64,000 nucleotides of DNA from positions 1 through 64,000 of the forward strand of contig CAVYNB010000002.1 in the NCBI GenBank assembly GCA_963769745.1. The letters are read 5' to 3'. Position 1 is the first letter of the stretch, and each line of letters begins with the position of its first letter. Below the pieces are notes generated by a model. The model made no database searches. It was not told the origin of the DNA and saw only the letters and a list, made by a program, of their open reading frames with translations. Below are positions 53,070 to 62,486 of this stretch, one piece after another. The position numbers and the translations under genes were made by a program. The stretch is from JALORV01 sp963769745 (GTDB taxonomy: Bacteria; Pseudomonadota; Gammaproteobacteria; Burkholderiales; Burkholderiaceae_F).

Positions 53070-55385
53070 CTACAGCAACTCGGGTTGGCGCAGCGAGTTG
53101 GCTTCCAGCACGGTCAACGCGGTCATGTTGACGATCCGGCGCACCGTGGCGGACGACGTCAGGATGTTGACGGGCTTGGCGGCCCCCAGCAGGATCGGCC
53201 CGATCGCAATGTTGTTGCCGGCCGTTGCCTTCAGCAGGTTGTAGGAGATGTTGGCCGAGTCGATGTTCGGGCACACGATCAGGTTTGCTTCGCCCTTCAG
53301 CGTTGAAAACGGCATGATCGACTTGCGCATTGCCTCGTCGACCGCGCAGTCCGCGTGCATCTCGCCGTCGACGTCGAGTTCGGGCGCGCGCTTGCGGACG
53401 AGGTCCAGCGCGGCCCGCATCTTCAGCGCAGTCACGGCGTTGCTCGAACCGAAGTTGGAATGCGACACCAGTGCCACCGACGGCTCAAAGCCCAGCCGAC
53501 GCAGTTGCTCCGCCGCGAGGATCGTGATTTCGGCAACTTCCTCGGCGCTGGGATCGACGTTCACGTGCGTGTCCACCAGCGCCAGCTGCCGGCCCGGCAG
53601 CATCAGCACATTCATTGCAGCGTAGACGCCGCAACCCGGCCGTCGACCGATCACCTGGTCGATGTAGTGCAGGTGCAGGTTGTGCGTGCCGAACGTCCCG
53701 CAGATCATGCCGTCGGCATCGTCCCTGAGGATCATCATGGCGCCGATCAGCGTGTGTCGGCGACGCATTTCGATCTTGGCGTACTGCGCGGTCACGCCCT
53801 TGCGCGCGGCAATGCGGTGGTAGCTTTCCCAGTAGTCGCGATAGCGCGCGTCGAACTGCGGATTGATCAGGTCGAAGTCCTGCCCGGCCCGCATGCGCAA
53901 TCCGAAGCGCGTGAGCCTCCGTTCGATCACCTCAGGCCGGCCGATCAGCAGCGGTCGCGCGAGCCCTTCGTCGATGACGACCTGCACCGCTCGTAGCACG
54001 CGCTCTTCTTCGCCCTCGGCGAACACGACGCGCGAGCGACCTCCCGTCGCGACCGCATTCTTCGCGATCGTGAAGATCGGCTTCATGAACGTGCCGGAGT
54101 GGTAGACGAACTGCTGCAGCTGGTCGCGGTAGGCGTCGAGGTCGGCAATCGGCCGCGACGCCACGCCACTCGTCATCGCGGCCTTCGCGACCGCCGGTGC
54201 GATGCGTGTGATCAGGCGCGGATCGAACGGCTTGGGAATCAGGTATTCCGGACCAAAGGCCAGGTTCGAGATGCCGTAGGCCGATGCGACCACGTCGCTC
54301 TGCTCTTCCTGCGCAAGCGCAGCGAGAGCCTGCACCGCCGCGACTTCCATGGCCTCGGTGATCGTCGTCGCACCAACGTCGAGCGCGCCGCGGAAGATGA
54401 ACGGGAAGCACAGGACGTTGTTGACCTGGTTCGGATAGTCGGACCGGCCGGTGGCAATGATGGCGTCGTCGCGAACGCGCTTGACCTCCTCCGGCAGGAT
54501 CTCGGGCGTCGGATTCGCCAGCGCCAGGACCAGCGGCCGCGCGGCCATGCGCGCCACCATTTCCCCCTTGAGCACGCCACCCGCCGACAGGCCGAGGAAG
54601 ATGTCCGCGTCCACAATGACATCGGCCAGCTTGCGCGCCGACGTGTCCTGCGCGAACTTCGCCTTGTCGTCGTCCATCAAAACGGTACGGCCGCGATAGA
54701 CGACCCCTTCGATGTCCGTCACCCAGATGTTCCTGCGCGGAACGCCGAGGCTCACGAGCAGTTCGAGGCATGCCAGCGCCGCGGCACCGGCGCCGCTCGT
54801 GACGAGCTTGATCTTGTCGAGTTGCTTGCCGACGACTTTCAGGCCGTTGAGGATCGCCGCCCCGACGATGATGGCCGTGCCGTGCTGGTCGTCATGGAAC
54901 ACCGGGATCTTCAGCCGCGTGCGCAGCTTGCGTTCGACATAGAAGCACTCCGGGGCCTTGATGTCCTCGAGGTTGATGCCGCCGAATGTCGGTTCCAGCG
55001 CCGCGATGACTTCGATGAGCCGGTCCGGGTCGAGCTCATTGAGTTCGATGTCGAAGACATCGATGCCGGCAAACTTCTTGAACAGCACCGCCTTGCCCTC
55101 CATGACGGGCTTGGCGGCCAGCGGACCAATGTTGCCGAGGCCGAGCACGGCGGTGCCATTGGTCACGACGCCGACCAGGTTGCCGCGCGCGGTATAGCGG
55201 AATGCTGCCGCCGGGTCTTCGTGGATCGCCTCGCTCGCCGCGGCAACACCCGGGGAATAGGCCAGCGCCAAATCGCGCTGGTTGACGAGCTGCTTTGTCG
55301 GAGCGATCGCGATTTTTCCCGGCGTCGGCTTCTCGTGATACTCGAGCGCCGCGCGGCGCAGGTCATCGTGTTCGGTCGTGGGCAT
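53070..55385 (-). CDS. maeB: NADP-dependent malic enzyme with phosphotransacetylase-like C-terminal domain
   Basis: Malate plus NADP gives pyruvate, CO2 and NADPH. The 771 residues are the MaeB type: an N-terminal malic domain (about 1-430: RDLALAYSPGVAAA, GTAVLGLGNIGPLAAKPVMEGK, FGGINLEDIKAPECF, HDDQHGTAIIVGAAILNGLK) and a C-terminal PTA-like domain (about 440-771) that usually regulates rather than catalyses. It is read toward the RNase gene, whose GTG lies one base from its stop. The 543-base intergenic space upstream holds a candidate small RNA. Confidence 0.96.
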   Translation of the reverse strand: MPTTEHDDLRRAALEYHEKPTPGKIAIAPTKQLVNQRDLALAYSPGVAAASEAIHEDPAAAFRYTARGNLVGVVTNGTAVLGLGNIGPLAAKPVMEGKAVLFKKFAGIDVFDIELNELDPDRLIEVIAALEPTFGGINLEDIKAPECFYVERKLRTRLKIPVFHDDQHGTAIIVGAAILNGLKVVGKQLDKIKLVTSGAGAAALACLELLVSLGVPRRNIWVTDIEGVVYRGRTVLMDDDKAKFAQDTSARKLADVIVDADIFLGLSAGGVLKGEMVARMAARPLVLALANPTPEILPEEVKRVRDDAIIATGRSDYPNQVNNVLCFPFIFRGALDVGATTITEAMEVAAVQALAALAQEEQSDVVASAYGISNLAFGPEYLIPKPFDPRLITRIAPAVAKAAMTSGVASRPIADLDAYRDQLQQFVYHSGTFMKPIFTIAKNAVATGGRSRVVFAEGEEERVLRAVQVVIDEGLARPLLIGRPEVIERRLTRFGLRMRAGQDFDLINPQFDARYRDYWESYHRIAARKGVTAQYAKIEMRRRHTLIGAMMILRDDADGMICGTFGTHNLHLHYIDQVIGRRPGCGVYAAMNVLMLPGRQLALVDTHVNVDPSAEEVAEITILAAEQLRRLGFEPSVALVSHSNFGSSNAVTALKMRAALDLVRKRAPELDVDGEMHADCAVDEAMRKSIMPFSTLKGEANLIVCPNIDSANISYNLLKATAGNNIAIGPILLGAAKPVNILTSSATVRRIVNMTALTVLEANSLRQPELL

Positions 55386-55589
55386 GGGGTGTGATGGGCC
55401 TGATGCGCAGAACGGTCATTATCCGTGCCGACCCGATCCTGCGCTCGGCCGGGCACCCCTGGCTGATCGCCCATCCCATCGCCAACGCGGCTGGGCCTTC
55501 CGATGTCTATACGAGAGTCGGCGTCCGGAATTGACTTACCCCGCGCCTATCTCCACGCCGCCCGTAAGTCTTATTTGACCTAGACAAAC

Positions 55590-55617
55590 TTGACAATTGC
55601 CGCCGTGAACGTAAACT
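55590..55617 (+). promoter_or_regulatory. Probable sigma-70 promoter of the small RNA
   Basis: A perfect -35 box, TTGACA (55590-55595), 16 bases, and TAAACT (55612-55617) as -10. The predicted start is about 55624. Nothing downstream on this strand is a gene until 57275, so it points at the RNA hairpin that follows. Confidence 0.55.
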
Positions 55618-55623
55618 CCAGGC

Positions 55624-55736
55624 AACCTTCCCCAAAGCCTGTCGCATGGCCTGGGCGCGGCAACCCTAGTCGGTGTTTCTCCTCCTCCCTCCTCTGCCGA
55701 ATGTGGGCGCGTCCAGGTGACAGGCTTTCTTTTTGT
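55624..55736 (+). ncRNA. Candidate small RNA with anti-Shine-Dalgarno loop
   Basis: About 110 bases. Helix I pairs AAAGCCTGTC (55634-55643) with GACAGGCTTT (55719-55728). Helix II pairs CCTGG (55650-55654) with CCAGG (55713-55717) and CGCG with CGCG. Helix III pairs CCC and TCGG (55664-55673) with CCGA and GGG (55697-55707). The apical loop (55674-55696) is almost all pyrimidine and contains CCTCCTCCC, complementary to ribosome-binding sites. Helix I plus TTTCTTTTT forms a terminator. I know of no matching family; anti-SD loops occur in the alpha- and betaproteobacterial small RNAs called 'cuckoo' RNAs. Confidence 0.55.
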
Positions 55737-55898
55737 CCATGACAAATAGAGAGGTGCGCTCACGTATGTGACGCGCCTGCCCGGCGTTTCGGTCAACGTC
55801 TGTGCAGATTTCTTCGACGCAGATCAGCGCTCGCAAAGCGCCACAACGGAAATCCGATGAAGTCGCTGTCGGATGACAGCGCAAGGGTTCGGACCCGG

Positions 55899-55922
55899 CA
55901 CCCTGCTGCGTTCAGCAGGGTG
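55899..55922 (-). terminator. Hairpin behind the lytic transglycosylase gene
   Basis: A perfect 10-bp stem, CACCCTGCTG/CAGCAGGGTG, loop CGTT, lies 5 bases after the stop at 55928 on the minus strand. It lacks a T-run, so it may stabilise the 3' end or work with Rho. The rest of 55386-55927 outside the small RNA shows nothing I can name. Confidence 0.5.
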
Positions 55923-55927
55923 TTAGG

Positions 55928-56815
55928 TCAAGCGGAACGGGGAGGCGCGGTCTCTTCGACCGGGAGTGGAGAGTCGACTGTCGGGCGCGTCTGCGGCTGT
56001 GCCATTGGAGTCGCATCGGCCGTTGCCGGCTTCTGCTCCGAGGCTACAGTCGGCCGCCCGGCCGAAATGGCCGCATCAACTTTGCCGCTGGCCGCGAGTG
56101 CCATCCGGGACCGTTCGCTCAGGACTCGTGCCCCGTAGCCGCCGTCGTCCGGCAGGTTGCCCGCCCCGACGTACAACTGCAATCCGCGCTCGACCGAGCC
56201 ACCACGCGAGATGAGATCGCTCAGGATGGCGGAACCGACCTTCATGTTGGCCACTGGATCCAGCGCTGCGAGCTGGCCGCCATGCGGTTCGAACCGTTCA
56301 GCGTGGATGCGGGTCATGACCTGCATGAGTCCCTGGGCGCCCATCGAACTTTCGGCGAAAGGATTCAGGCTGGACTCGATCGCCACCACGGACAGGATCA
56401 GCAGCGGGTCCAGCTTGTACTCGTGACCGATCTGGAATGCAGTCGAAACCAGCATGCGCGTCGCTCCCTCGGCAACGCGGTAGCGCCGCGACAGGTACTG
56501 GACGACGTGCTTCTGGCGCGGATCTGCGGCCGCAGGTACCGCCGCCGGGACCGTTGCTGGTTCCGGCGCGACCTCGGCCAGTTCCTCGATCGGCGCCGAA
56601 ACCGCTGCGCTGGAAAATGGCAGTGTGGACCTCAAGGCAGACCGTACATCTTCGTTGGCGATCACGACGGCACCGACCAGCAGCGCGGCGCTACCGGCCA
56701 AAGTCACCAGGGCGCGCACGGTCGCCAGCGCACCGTCACGGACGTCGAGAACAACTTCGGCCCACGCAACGGTCGTCGCGGGAGCCAGGGAAATCGAATT
56801 CGTGGCTGCAGACAT
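55928..56815 (-). CDS. SLT-type lytic transglycosylase, membrane-anchored
   Basis: The ATG at 56815 follows AAGGAGG at ideal spacing; the protein has 295 residues. One hydrophobic helix at about 35-53 likely anchors it in the inner membrane. The catalytic domain (about 115-235) has the SLT signature: catalytic Glu in VVAIESSLNPFAESSMGAQGLMQVM, then DPVANMKVGSAIL and LQLYVGAGNLP. It cuts peptidoglycan strands. A Pro/Ala-rich tail of about 50 residues follows. It is an isolated gene. Confidence 0.88.
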   Translation of the reverse strand: MSAATNSISLAPATTVAWAEVVLDVRDGALATVRALVTLAGSAALLVGAVVIANEDVRSALRSTLPFSSAAVSAPIEELAEVAPEPATVPAAVPAAADPRQKHVVQYLSRRYRVAEGATRMLVSTAFQIGHEYKLDPLLILSVVAIESSLNPFAESSMGAQGLMQVMTRIHAERFEPHGGQLAALDPVANMKVGSAILSDLISRGGSVERGLQLYVGAGNLPDDGGYGARVLSERSRMALAASGKVDAAISAGRPTVASEQKPATADATPMAQPQTRPTVDSPLPVEETAPPRSA

Positions 56816-57274
56816 GCGTGCCTCCTTATGCTGAACGGCCACGGGTCACAGGACCTCCGGTCGCCACTCACAGGTTGGTACGTTGAACCCGACGGCCCAC
56901 GAGCCGGCTCGGATTTTCGGAATGCCGGCTCGGCCCAAGGGCCAGAACCGGCACCAGTTCGAACGGGACATGTCCCGATCTCTCAAAAGAACGAACAGCA
57001 GGACTCGTTAAGTCCCTAGACTCCGGTTTTGCTGCTTCGCCGAAGCGGGAGAGCGGAGTCGGCCGAATGGCTGAACGGAATTTTAGGGTCTGGGGTCGGC
57101 GGGTCAACCCGAAAATTCGGCATTTCCGACCGGCGGACACAGGGCAGCGCTCGTTTCGAGTCGACTCCTCGTCAGATTTATCATTTATTTTCATAGACTT
57201 AAGTCCACATTAGCAATGTTAGTGAGTGCTCATTTAGAGTCTTCGATTCTTTTCTGCTTTGCAACAAATTTCCG
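56816..57274. other. Divergent intergenic region between transglycosylase and ubiD-like gene
   Basis: The region is 459 bases with no supported gene. An inverted repeat GAGCCGGC/GCCGGCTC (about 56895-56930) and a short hairpin GCTTCGCCGAAGC lie in the GC-rich part. The last 110 bases (57170-57274) are clearly AT-richer than the genome average and probably hold the ubiD-like promoter, e.g. the TTATCATTTATTTTCAT stretch. No tRNA pattern was found. Confidence 0.35.
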
Positions 57275-58795
57275 ATGAAATACCGCGACTTGCGGGACTT
57301 CCTGGGCCGGCTGGAGAGCACGCAGCAACTCCGCCGTATCCGCGCATCGGTCTCGACCCACCTCGAAATGACCGAGATCAGCGACCGCACCCTGCGGGCC
57401 GGCGGGCCGGCGCTGCTATTCGAGCGCCCGGAAGGCCATGACATTCCGGTGCTGACCAACCTCTTCGGGACCCCCGAGCGGGTGGCGCTCGCGATGGGAG
57501 CCGACAGCGTCGGCGCCCTGCGCGAGGTGGGCGAACTGCTGGCAAGCCTCAAGGAACCCGAGGCACCGCGGGGCCTGCGGGATGCGCTGGGCAAGGTGGC
57601 TCTATTGAAGAGCGCGCTGTGGGACATGGCTCCCAAAGAGGTCCGCTCGGCCCCCTGCCAGGAAGTCCGCATCGAGGGTCCGGACGTCGACCTGGCGCGC
57701 CTGCCGGTCCAGACCTGCTGGCCCGGAGATGCCGGCCCGTTGATCACCTGGGGTCTCGTCGTCACGCGCGGCCCCAACAAGCCCCGCCAGAATCTGGGCA
57801 TCTATCGGCAGCAGGTGATCGGTCGGAACAAGCTGATCATGCGCTGGCTGGCCCACCGGGGAGGTGCACTGGACTTCCGCGACCACGCGCTGGCCAATCC
57901 AGGCCAACCCTTTCCGATCGCCGTCGCCCTCGGCGCGGACCCGGCCACCATCCTGGGTGCGGTTACGCCGGTCCCGGACAATCTTTCCGAGTACCAGTTC
58001 GCCGGCCTGCTGCGCGGCGGTCGCACCGAGACGGTGAAGTGCATCGGCAGCGAGCTGCGGGTTCCCGCGACGGCGGAGATCGTGCTCGAGGGGCATCTCA
58101 ACCCGGAGCCGGTGCCACCTCCCGCACCGGCCGACGCGCCGGTCCGGCCCGACTCCGATTACGAACTGGCACTTGAAGGGCCGTTCGGCGACCACACCGG
58201 CTACTACAACGAACGGGACTGGTTCCCGGTGTTCACCGTCGACCGCATCACAACGCGACGCGATCCGATCTATCACTCGACCTACACCGGCAAGCCGCCG
58301 GACGAGCCGGCCGTCCTCGGCGTCGCGCTGAACGAAGTCTTCGTACCCATCCTGCAGCGGACCTTTCCGGAGATCGTGGATTTCTACCTGCCTCCGGAAG
58401 CCTGCAGCTATCGCATGGCCGTCGTTTCGATGCGCAAGCAGTACGCGGGACATGCCAAGCGCGTGATGTTCGGCGTCTGGAGCTTCCTGCGGCAGTTCAT
58501 GTACACGAAGTTCATCGTCGTGGTCGACGACGACGTGAACCCGCGCGACTGGAAAGACGTGATCTGGGCGATCACGACCCGCGTCGATCCGATGCGCGAC
58601 ACGGTGCTGGTCGACAACACGCCGATCGACTACCTTGATTTCGCCTCGCCGGTGTCGGGGCTCGGCAGCAAGATGGGTATCGACGCGACCAACAAGTGGA
58701 GCGGAGAAACGACGCGCGAATGGGGCCGGCCGATCACGATGGATGCAGCGGTCAAGGCACGCGTCGACTCGATCTGGAAGGAACTCGGACTGTAG
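57275..58795 (+). CDS. UbiD-family (prenylated-FMN) decarboxylase
   Basis: The protein has 506 residues. UbiD enzymes decarboxylate aromatic or unsaturated acids with prenylated FMN made by UbiX. Family blocks are RDLRDFLGRLE, GIYRQQVIGRNKLIMRW, the EGPFGDHTGYY segment with the catalytic Glu-Arg-Glu region, and GIDATNKWSGET near the end. The closest role is the ubiquinone-pathway UbiD, but UbiD-like enzymes vary in substrate and no ubiX gene is in the window. It stands ten bases before the KTSC gene. Confidence 0.9.
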   Translation: MKYRDLRDFLGRLESTQQLRRIRASVSTHLEMTEISDRTLRAGGPALLFERPEGHDIPVLTNLFGTPERVALAMGADSVGALREVGELLASLKEPEAPRGLRDALGKVALLKSALWDMAPKEVRSAPCQEVRIEGPDVDLARLPVQTCWPGDAGPLITWGLVVTRGPNKPRQNLGIYRQQVIGRNKLIMRWLAHRGGALDFRDHALANPGQPFPIAVALGADPATILGAVTPVPDNLSEYQFAGLLRGGRTETVKCIGSELRVPATAEIVLEGHLNPEPVPPPAPADAPVRPDSDYELALEGPFGDHTGYYNERDWFPVFTVDRITTRRDPIYHSTYTGKPPDEPAVLGVALNEVFVPILQRTFPEIVDFYLPPEACSYRMAVVSMRKQYAGHAKRVMFGVWSFLRQFMYTKFIVVVDDDVNPRDWKDVIWAITTRVDPMRDTVLVDNTPIDYLDFASPVSGLGSKMGIDATNKWSGETTREWGRPITMDAAVKARVDSIWKELGL

Positions 58796-58804
58796 GAGTG
58801 CAGC

Positions 58805-59023
58805 ATGGCGATTGAACGCAAGCCGATCCGGCGCGGCGGCATCAAGTCCGCCGGCTATGACCGCAACCTGCGCGTACTCGAAATCGAGTTCGACAATGGG
58901 CAGGTGATCCAGCACACCGCCGTGGGCGAGGAGATCGCGCGCCGCTTCCTGGCCAGTTCATCGCCCGCGAGTGTCTACAAGGACACGATCCAGGAAGAGT
59001 TCACGGTGAAGCGCGTCAAGTGA
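58805..59023 (+). CDS. KTSC-domain small protein
   Basis: The protein has 72 residues, forming one KTSC domain (IKSAGYDRNLRVLEIEFDNGQVIQH, FLASSSPASVYKDTIQEEF). These domains are found alone or fused to phage or tRNA-synthetase proteins; their function is not known. It starts 9 bases after the UbiD-like gene and is likely on the same transcript. A repeat element copy D lies between its stop and the convergent mgtE gene. Confidence 0.85.
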   Translation: MAIERKPIRRGGIKSAGYDRNLRVLEIEFDNGQVIQHTAVGEEIARRFLASSSPASVYKDTIQEEFTVKRVK

Positions 59024-59053
59024 CTCGAACGACTCGGAGACACGGCGCCATCA

Positions 59054-59224
59054 CCCCCTCGCATGGCGAGGGGGCAGGGGGAGTGTCCAGCGTTTGAGTT
59101 TCGGCGGAGCGCGCGGCCGCTCCGGAGCGCAGCCGACTAACTAGTCTTGAGCGGCTCGCGCAAGCGCGAACCGTACCGGAGCAGGTGCACGTGCGATCGG
59201 CGGAGCCGATGCGTACACCAGGAC
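59054..59224 (-). repeat. Stop-codon-adjacent structured element, copy D (long form)
   Basis: Read on the minus strand, it begins 2 bases after the mgtE stop with GTCCTGGTGTACGC (one base different from the other copies). Hairpin 1: ATCGGC/GCCGAT, 3-base loop (59196-59210). Box GCACGTGCACCTGC. Hairpin 2: CGGTTCGCG/CGCGAGCCG with one G-T pair (59152-59173). Then TAGTCGGCTGCGCTCCGGAG and GCTCCGCCGA to 59101. Hairpin 3: CCCCCTCGC/GCGAGGGGG, loop of 3 (59054-59074). Confidence 0.85.
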
Positions 59225-59226
59225 GC

Positions 59227-60721
59227 CTACCGAAAGAACAGCGTCGCCAGCCCGAGAAAGATGAAGAACCCGCCGGAGTCGGTGGTGAAGGTCAGCAGCA
59301 CCGATCCGCCGATCGCCGGATCGCGACCGGAAGCCCGCAGAGCCATCGGCACGGCGAGCCCGACGGCCGCGGCGACCAGCATGTTCAGGATCATCGCCAG
59401 GAACATGACCAGTCCCAGCAGTACACCGTTGGGCGTGTCGCGATACAGCAGCCACGCCATCAGTCCGGCCAGGCCGCCCCACACCGCGCCGTTCAGCACC
59501 GCGATGCCGATTTCCTTGAGGATCAGCCGGCGCTGGTTTCCGGACGTGACCTGGCCGAGCGCGAGTGAGCGCACCAGCAGTGTCAGCGTCTGGTTGCCCG
59601 AGTTGCCGGCGACGCCGGCAACGATCGGCATCAGCGCGGCCAGCGCGACCACCTTCTCGATCGTGCCCTCGAATGCGTCGATGACACGACTGGCGAAGAA
59701 CGCGGTGCACAGGTTGACCGCCAGCCACAGCCAGCGGTTCTTCGCCGAGTTCCAGACCGACGCGAAGATGTCCTCGTCTTCGCGCAGACCCGCCTGCGCC
59801 AGCGCGGCCTCCTCGCCTTCCTCGCGGATGACGTCGACGACTTCGTCGATGGTCAGGCGCCCGACCAGCCGGCCACTGCTATCGACGACCGGCGCGGACA
59901 CGAGGTCGTAGCGCTCGAACGCCTGTGCCGCCTCGCCACCGTCGTCCAGCGGCGACAAGCGTCAGCAGGTCGCTCTTCATCACCGCGGTGACCTCGGTGT
60001 CCGGCTCGTTGATCAGCAGCCGGTCGAGCGGCAGCGCGCCCTTGAGCACTTCGTGACGGTCGACGACGAACACCTGATCGGTGTGATCCGGGAGTTCGTC
60101 GAAACGACGCAGGTAGCGCAGCACGACTTCGAGCGTGACGTCCTCGCGGATCGTGATCATCTCGAAGTCCATCAGCGCACCGACCGACCCCTCCGGGTAG
60201 GACATCGCCGCGCGCAGCTGCGCCCGCTCTTCGCTGGTCAGCCCCTCGCGCACCTCGTCGACGACGTCCGCCGGCAGGTCGTGCGCAATGGCTGCGATCT
60301 CGTCGGTCTCGAGGCTCTCGACGGCATCGACGAGTTCCTCGCGGTCCATCGAGGCGATCAGCGTCTCGCGGACCGCGTCATTCACCTCGATCAGGATCTC
60401 GCCGTCACGGTCGGCCTTGACGCAGTCCCAGACGACCAGGCGATCGTCGAGCGGCAGCGCTTCGAGGAGGTAGGCGATGTCGGCGGCGTGCAGCCGGTCG
60501 AGGATCGAACGCAGCTCGTTCAGGTGCTGGCGATGCACCAGTTGCTCGACCAGCGCCTTCTTCTGCTCTGCGGGCGTCTGCTCGCGATGCACCAGTGCCT
60601 CGACGCGCCGCTGCTTCTCGAGCACCTGCTGGACGCGCACGAGCGCGCGCTGCGCGGCCTCGGGGTCGCGCACCGGAGCATCGCGTTGCGCGGCGCGGTC
60701 CAGCAGTTCCTGTTCGGTCAC
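59227..60721 (-). CDS. mgtE: Magnesium transporter MgtE, interrupted by a +1 frameshift
   Basis: MgtE is a gated Mg2+ channel. From the GTG at 60721 (GGGAG before it) the N-terminal superhelical domain (HLNELRSILDRLHAADIAYLLEALP), then the CBS pair (VGALMDFEMITIREDVTL, DQVFVVD; later VDSSGRLVGRLTIDEVV), then five helices with GNSGNQTLTLLVRSLALG, the pore-helix signature. The frame breaks at 59957-59959, where CTT-G replaces the expected Leu-Ser. Corrected, it has about 497 residues. No Mg2+ riboswitch pattern was seen upstream. Confidence 0.88.
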
Positions 60722-60876
60722 GGTGTCTCCCTCGCGCTGCGCGCAGTCCCTCTGCGAGGGACGCTCGCCCTCCGACGATCGCAAGGCGGGCTCAGCGCGC
60801 CGCCAGGACGAGGCGGTTCAAAGGCTGCGGGATTGTAAGCGCGCGCTCGCGCTGGAAGGCGTCGAGACGAGAGGTG

Positions 60877-61581
60877 TTAGGGAACGATGGCGTCGGGCAT
60901 GTAGCGCAGGATCGCTCCGGTGCGGCCGTCGAGATACGGACCGGAACGGACACGCCCGTAGCGCTTCGGGTTGGGCAGAAACGCCGCCAGTCGGGCCGCC
61001 TGCTCGGAGTTCAACTGTGCCGCGGACACGCCAAAGTAGTAGCGCGCGGCTGCCTCTGCCCCAAACACACCTTCACCCCACTCGACGACGTTCAGATAGA
61101 CCTCGAGGATGCGGCGCTTGTCCCAGAACGCCTCGATCATGTACGTGATGACGAGCTCCTGCGCCTTGCGCACGTAGCTGCGCTCCGGCGACAGGAACAG
61201 GTTCTTCGCCAGCTGCTGCGTGATCGTCGAACCCCCGCGGGCCGGACGACCGCGCTTGACGTTGTCCTTGTAGGCCTTCTCGATCGCCTCCCAGTCGACC
61301 CCCTCGTGCTCGGCGAAGCGCGCATCTTCGGCCGTGATCACTGCCCGCTTGAGACTCGTCGCGATGCGCTCGTACGGCACCCATCGATGCTTCAGCTCGG
61401 CCTTCGGATTGCGCGCCTGGAGTGCCGCACGCTCGCGCCGCATGAACGCGGTTTCGTCCGGATCGTTCCAGCGCCACCAGGCGATCCATCCGGCGTACCA
61501 GAGCTGGACGGCCACAAGGGCCAGAACCACCAGCAACGCAATGCGGATGAGCCAGCGCGCGAAAGAAGCTCGGAACTTCAC
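60877..61581 (-). CDS. mtgA: Monofunctional biosynthetic peptidoglycan transglycosylase
   Basis: The enzyme polymerises glycan strands from lipid II. From the GTG at 61581 it has 234 residues with one membrane helix (about 10-30) and a GT51 domain: ITAEDARFAEHEGVDW (catalytic Glu), GRPARGGSTITQQLAKNLFL, and RILEVYLNVVEWG. The GTG has no strong ribosome site, but the GT51 family's short N-terminus fits. It follows aroE in the same direction (56 bases). Confidence 0.94.
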   Translation of the reverse strand: MKFRASFARWLIRIALLVVLALVAVQLWYAGWIAWWRWNDPDETAFMRRERAALQARNPKAELKHRWVPYERIATSLKRAVITAEDARFAEHEGVDWEAIEKAYKDNVKRGRPARGGSTITQQLAKNLFLSPERSYVRKAQELVITYMIEAFWDKRRILEVYLNVVEWGEGVFGAEAAARYYFGVSAAQLNSEQAARLAAFLPNPKRYGRVRSGPYLDGRTGAILRYMPDAIVP

Positions 61582-61637
61582 TGAGGGGTTTGATACGTCA
61601 CGCGACGCCGGCGCCACCACGCACCGGCGACTGCGTC

Positions 61638-62486
61638 CTAGCGCACAACAGTGGCGTTCTCGGCCGCGGCCTGGCTCAGCAGTTCGCGCAGTTCGCGGTA
61701 CACGGCGGCGGTGTCGGGCCGCACCCCGCGCCACAGCAGGAAGGACTCGGCCGCCTGTTCGATCAACATGCCCAGGCCGTCGCAGACCGTCTTGGCACCG
61801 CCGCTGCGAGCCAGCTCCATGAAGGGTGTCGGATCGGCCGCATAGACGAGGTCATAGGCCAGCGTGCAGTCGTTGAAGGTCTCCGGATCGATCGGCGGAG
61901 CATCGTGTTTCAGCCCCGTGGTCGTGCCGTTGACGATGAGGTCGAAGTGCTCGGCCGGGATCTCGTCGAGATGAATCGCCTCGACGCCGAACTCCTCACC
62001 CAGTTCCTCGGCCCGCTGGTGCGTGCGATTGGCCACCGCAATCCAGCGGGGACTGGCGTCGAGCAGCGATCCGATGACGCCGCGCACGGCGCCCCCCGCT
62101 CCGAGCACCAGTACCGAGCAATCGCTCAGGTCGAACTTGAGCCGCTCCCGCACATCGCGCACAAAGCCGATGCCGTCCGTGTTGTCGCCGATGATCGTGT
62201 CCCCGTCGAACACGAGCGTGTTGACCGCGCCCGCGAGCCGGGCCCGCGGCATCAGGTCATCGGACAGTTTCGCCGCATCGAGCTTGAACGGGACCGTGAC
62301 GTTGAGTCCGCGATAGCCGGCGTCGCGCAGCGCAAGTGCGCGGTCCTCGAATCCGTCGAGCGGAACCTCGATGCGCTCGTACGTCATGCGCTGCCGTGTC
62401 TGCCGGGCAAAGCGCTCATGGATCTCAGGCGACCGACTGTGGGCAATCGGATTGCCGACGACTCCGTACTTGTCTGGCGCGCTCAT
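61638..62486 (-). CDS. aroE: Shikimate dehydrogenase
   Basis: The NADPH enzyme of aromatic amino acid synthesis. The 282 residues have NPIAHSRSPEIH, NVTVPFK (catalytic Lys), GDNTDGIGF, VLVLGAGGAVRGVIGSLL as the NADP loop, and NGTTTGL. It overlaps tonB upstream by four bases (ATGA), so translation is coupled. The order rnb, tonB, aroE, mtgA is seen in other betaproteobacteria. Confidence 0.96.
   Translation of the reverse strand: MSAPDKYGVVGNPIAHSRSPEIHERFARQTRQRMTYERIEVPLDGFEDRALALRDAGYRGLNVTVPFKLDAAKLSDDLMPRARLAGAVNTLVFDGDTIIGDNTDGIGFVRDVRERLKFDLSDCSVLVLGAGGAVRGVIGSLLDASPRWIAVANRTHQRAEELGEEFGVEAIHLDEIPAEHFDLIVNGTTTGLKHDAPPIDPETFNDCTLAYDLVYAADPTPFMELARSGGAKTVCDGLGMLIEQAAESFLLWRGVRPDTAAVYRELRELLSQAAAENATVVR

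Noticed and set aside
57020..57130. Possible tRNA or structured RNA
   Set aside because: Some stem-like pieces, but no T-loop (GTTCGANNCC), no acceptor pairing and no CCA end; not supportable.
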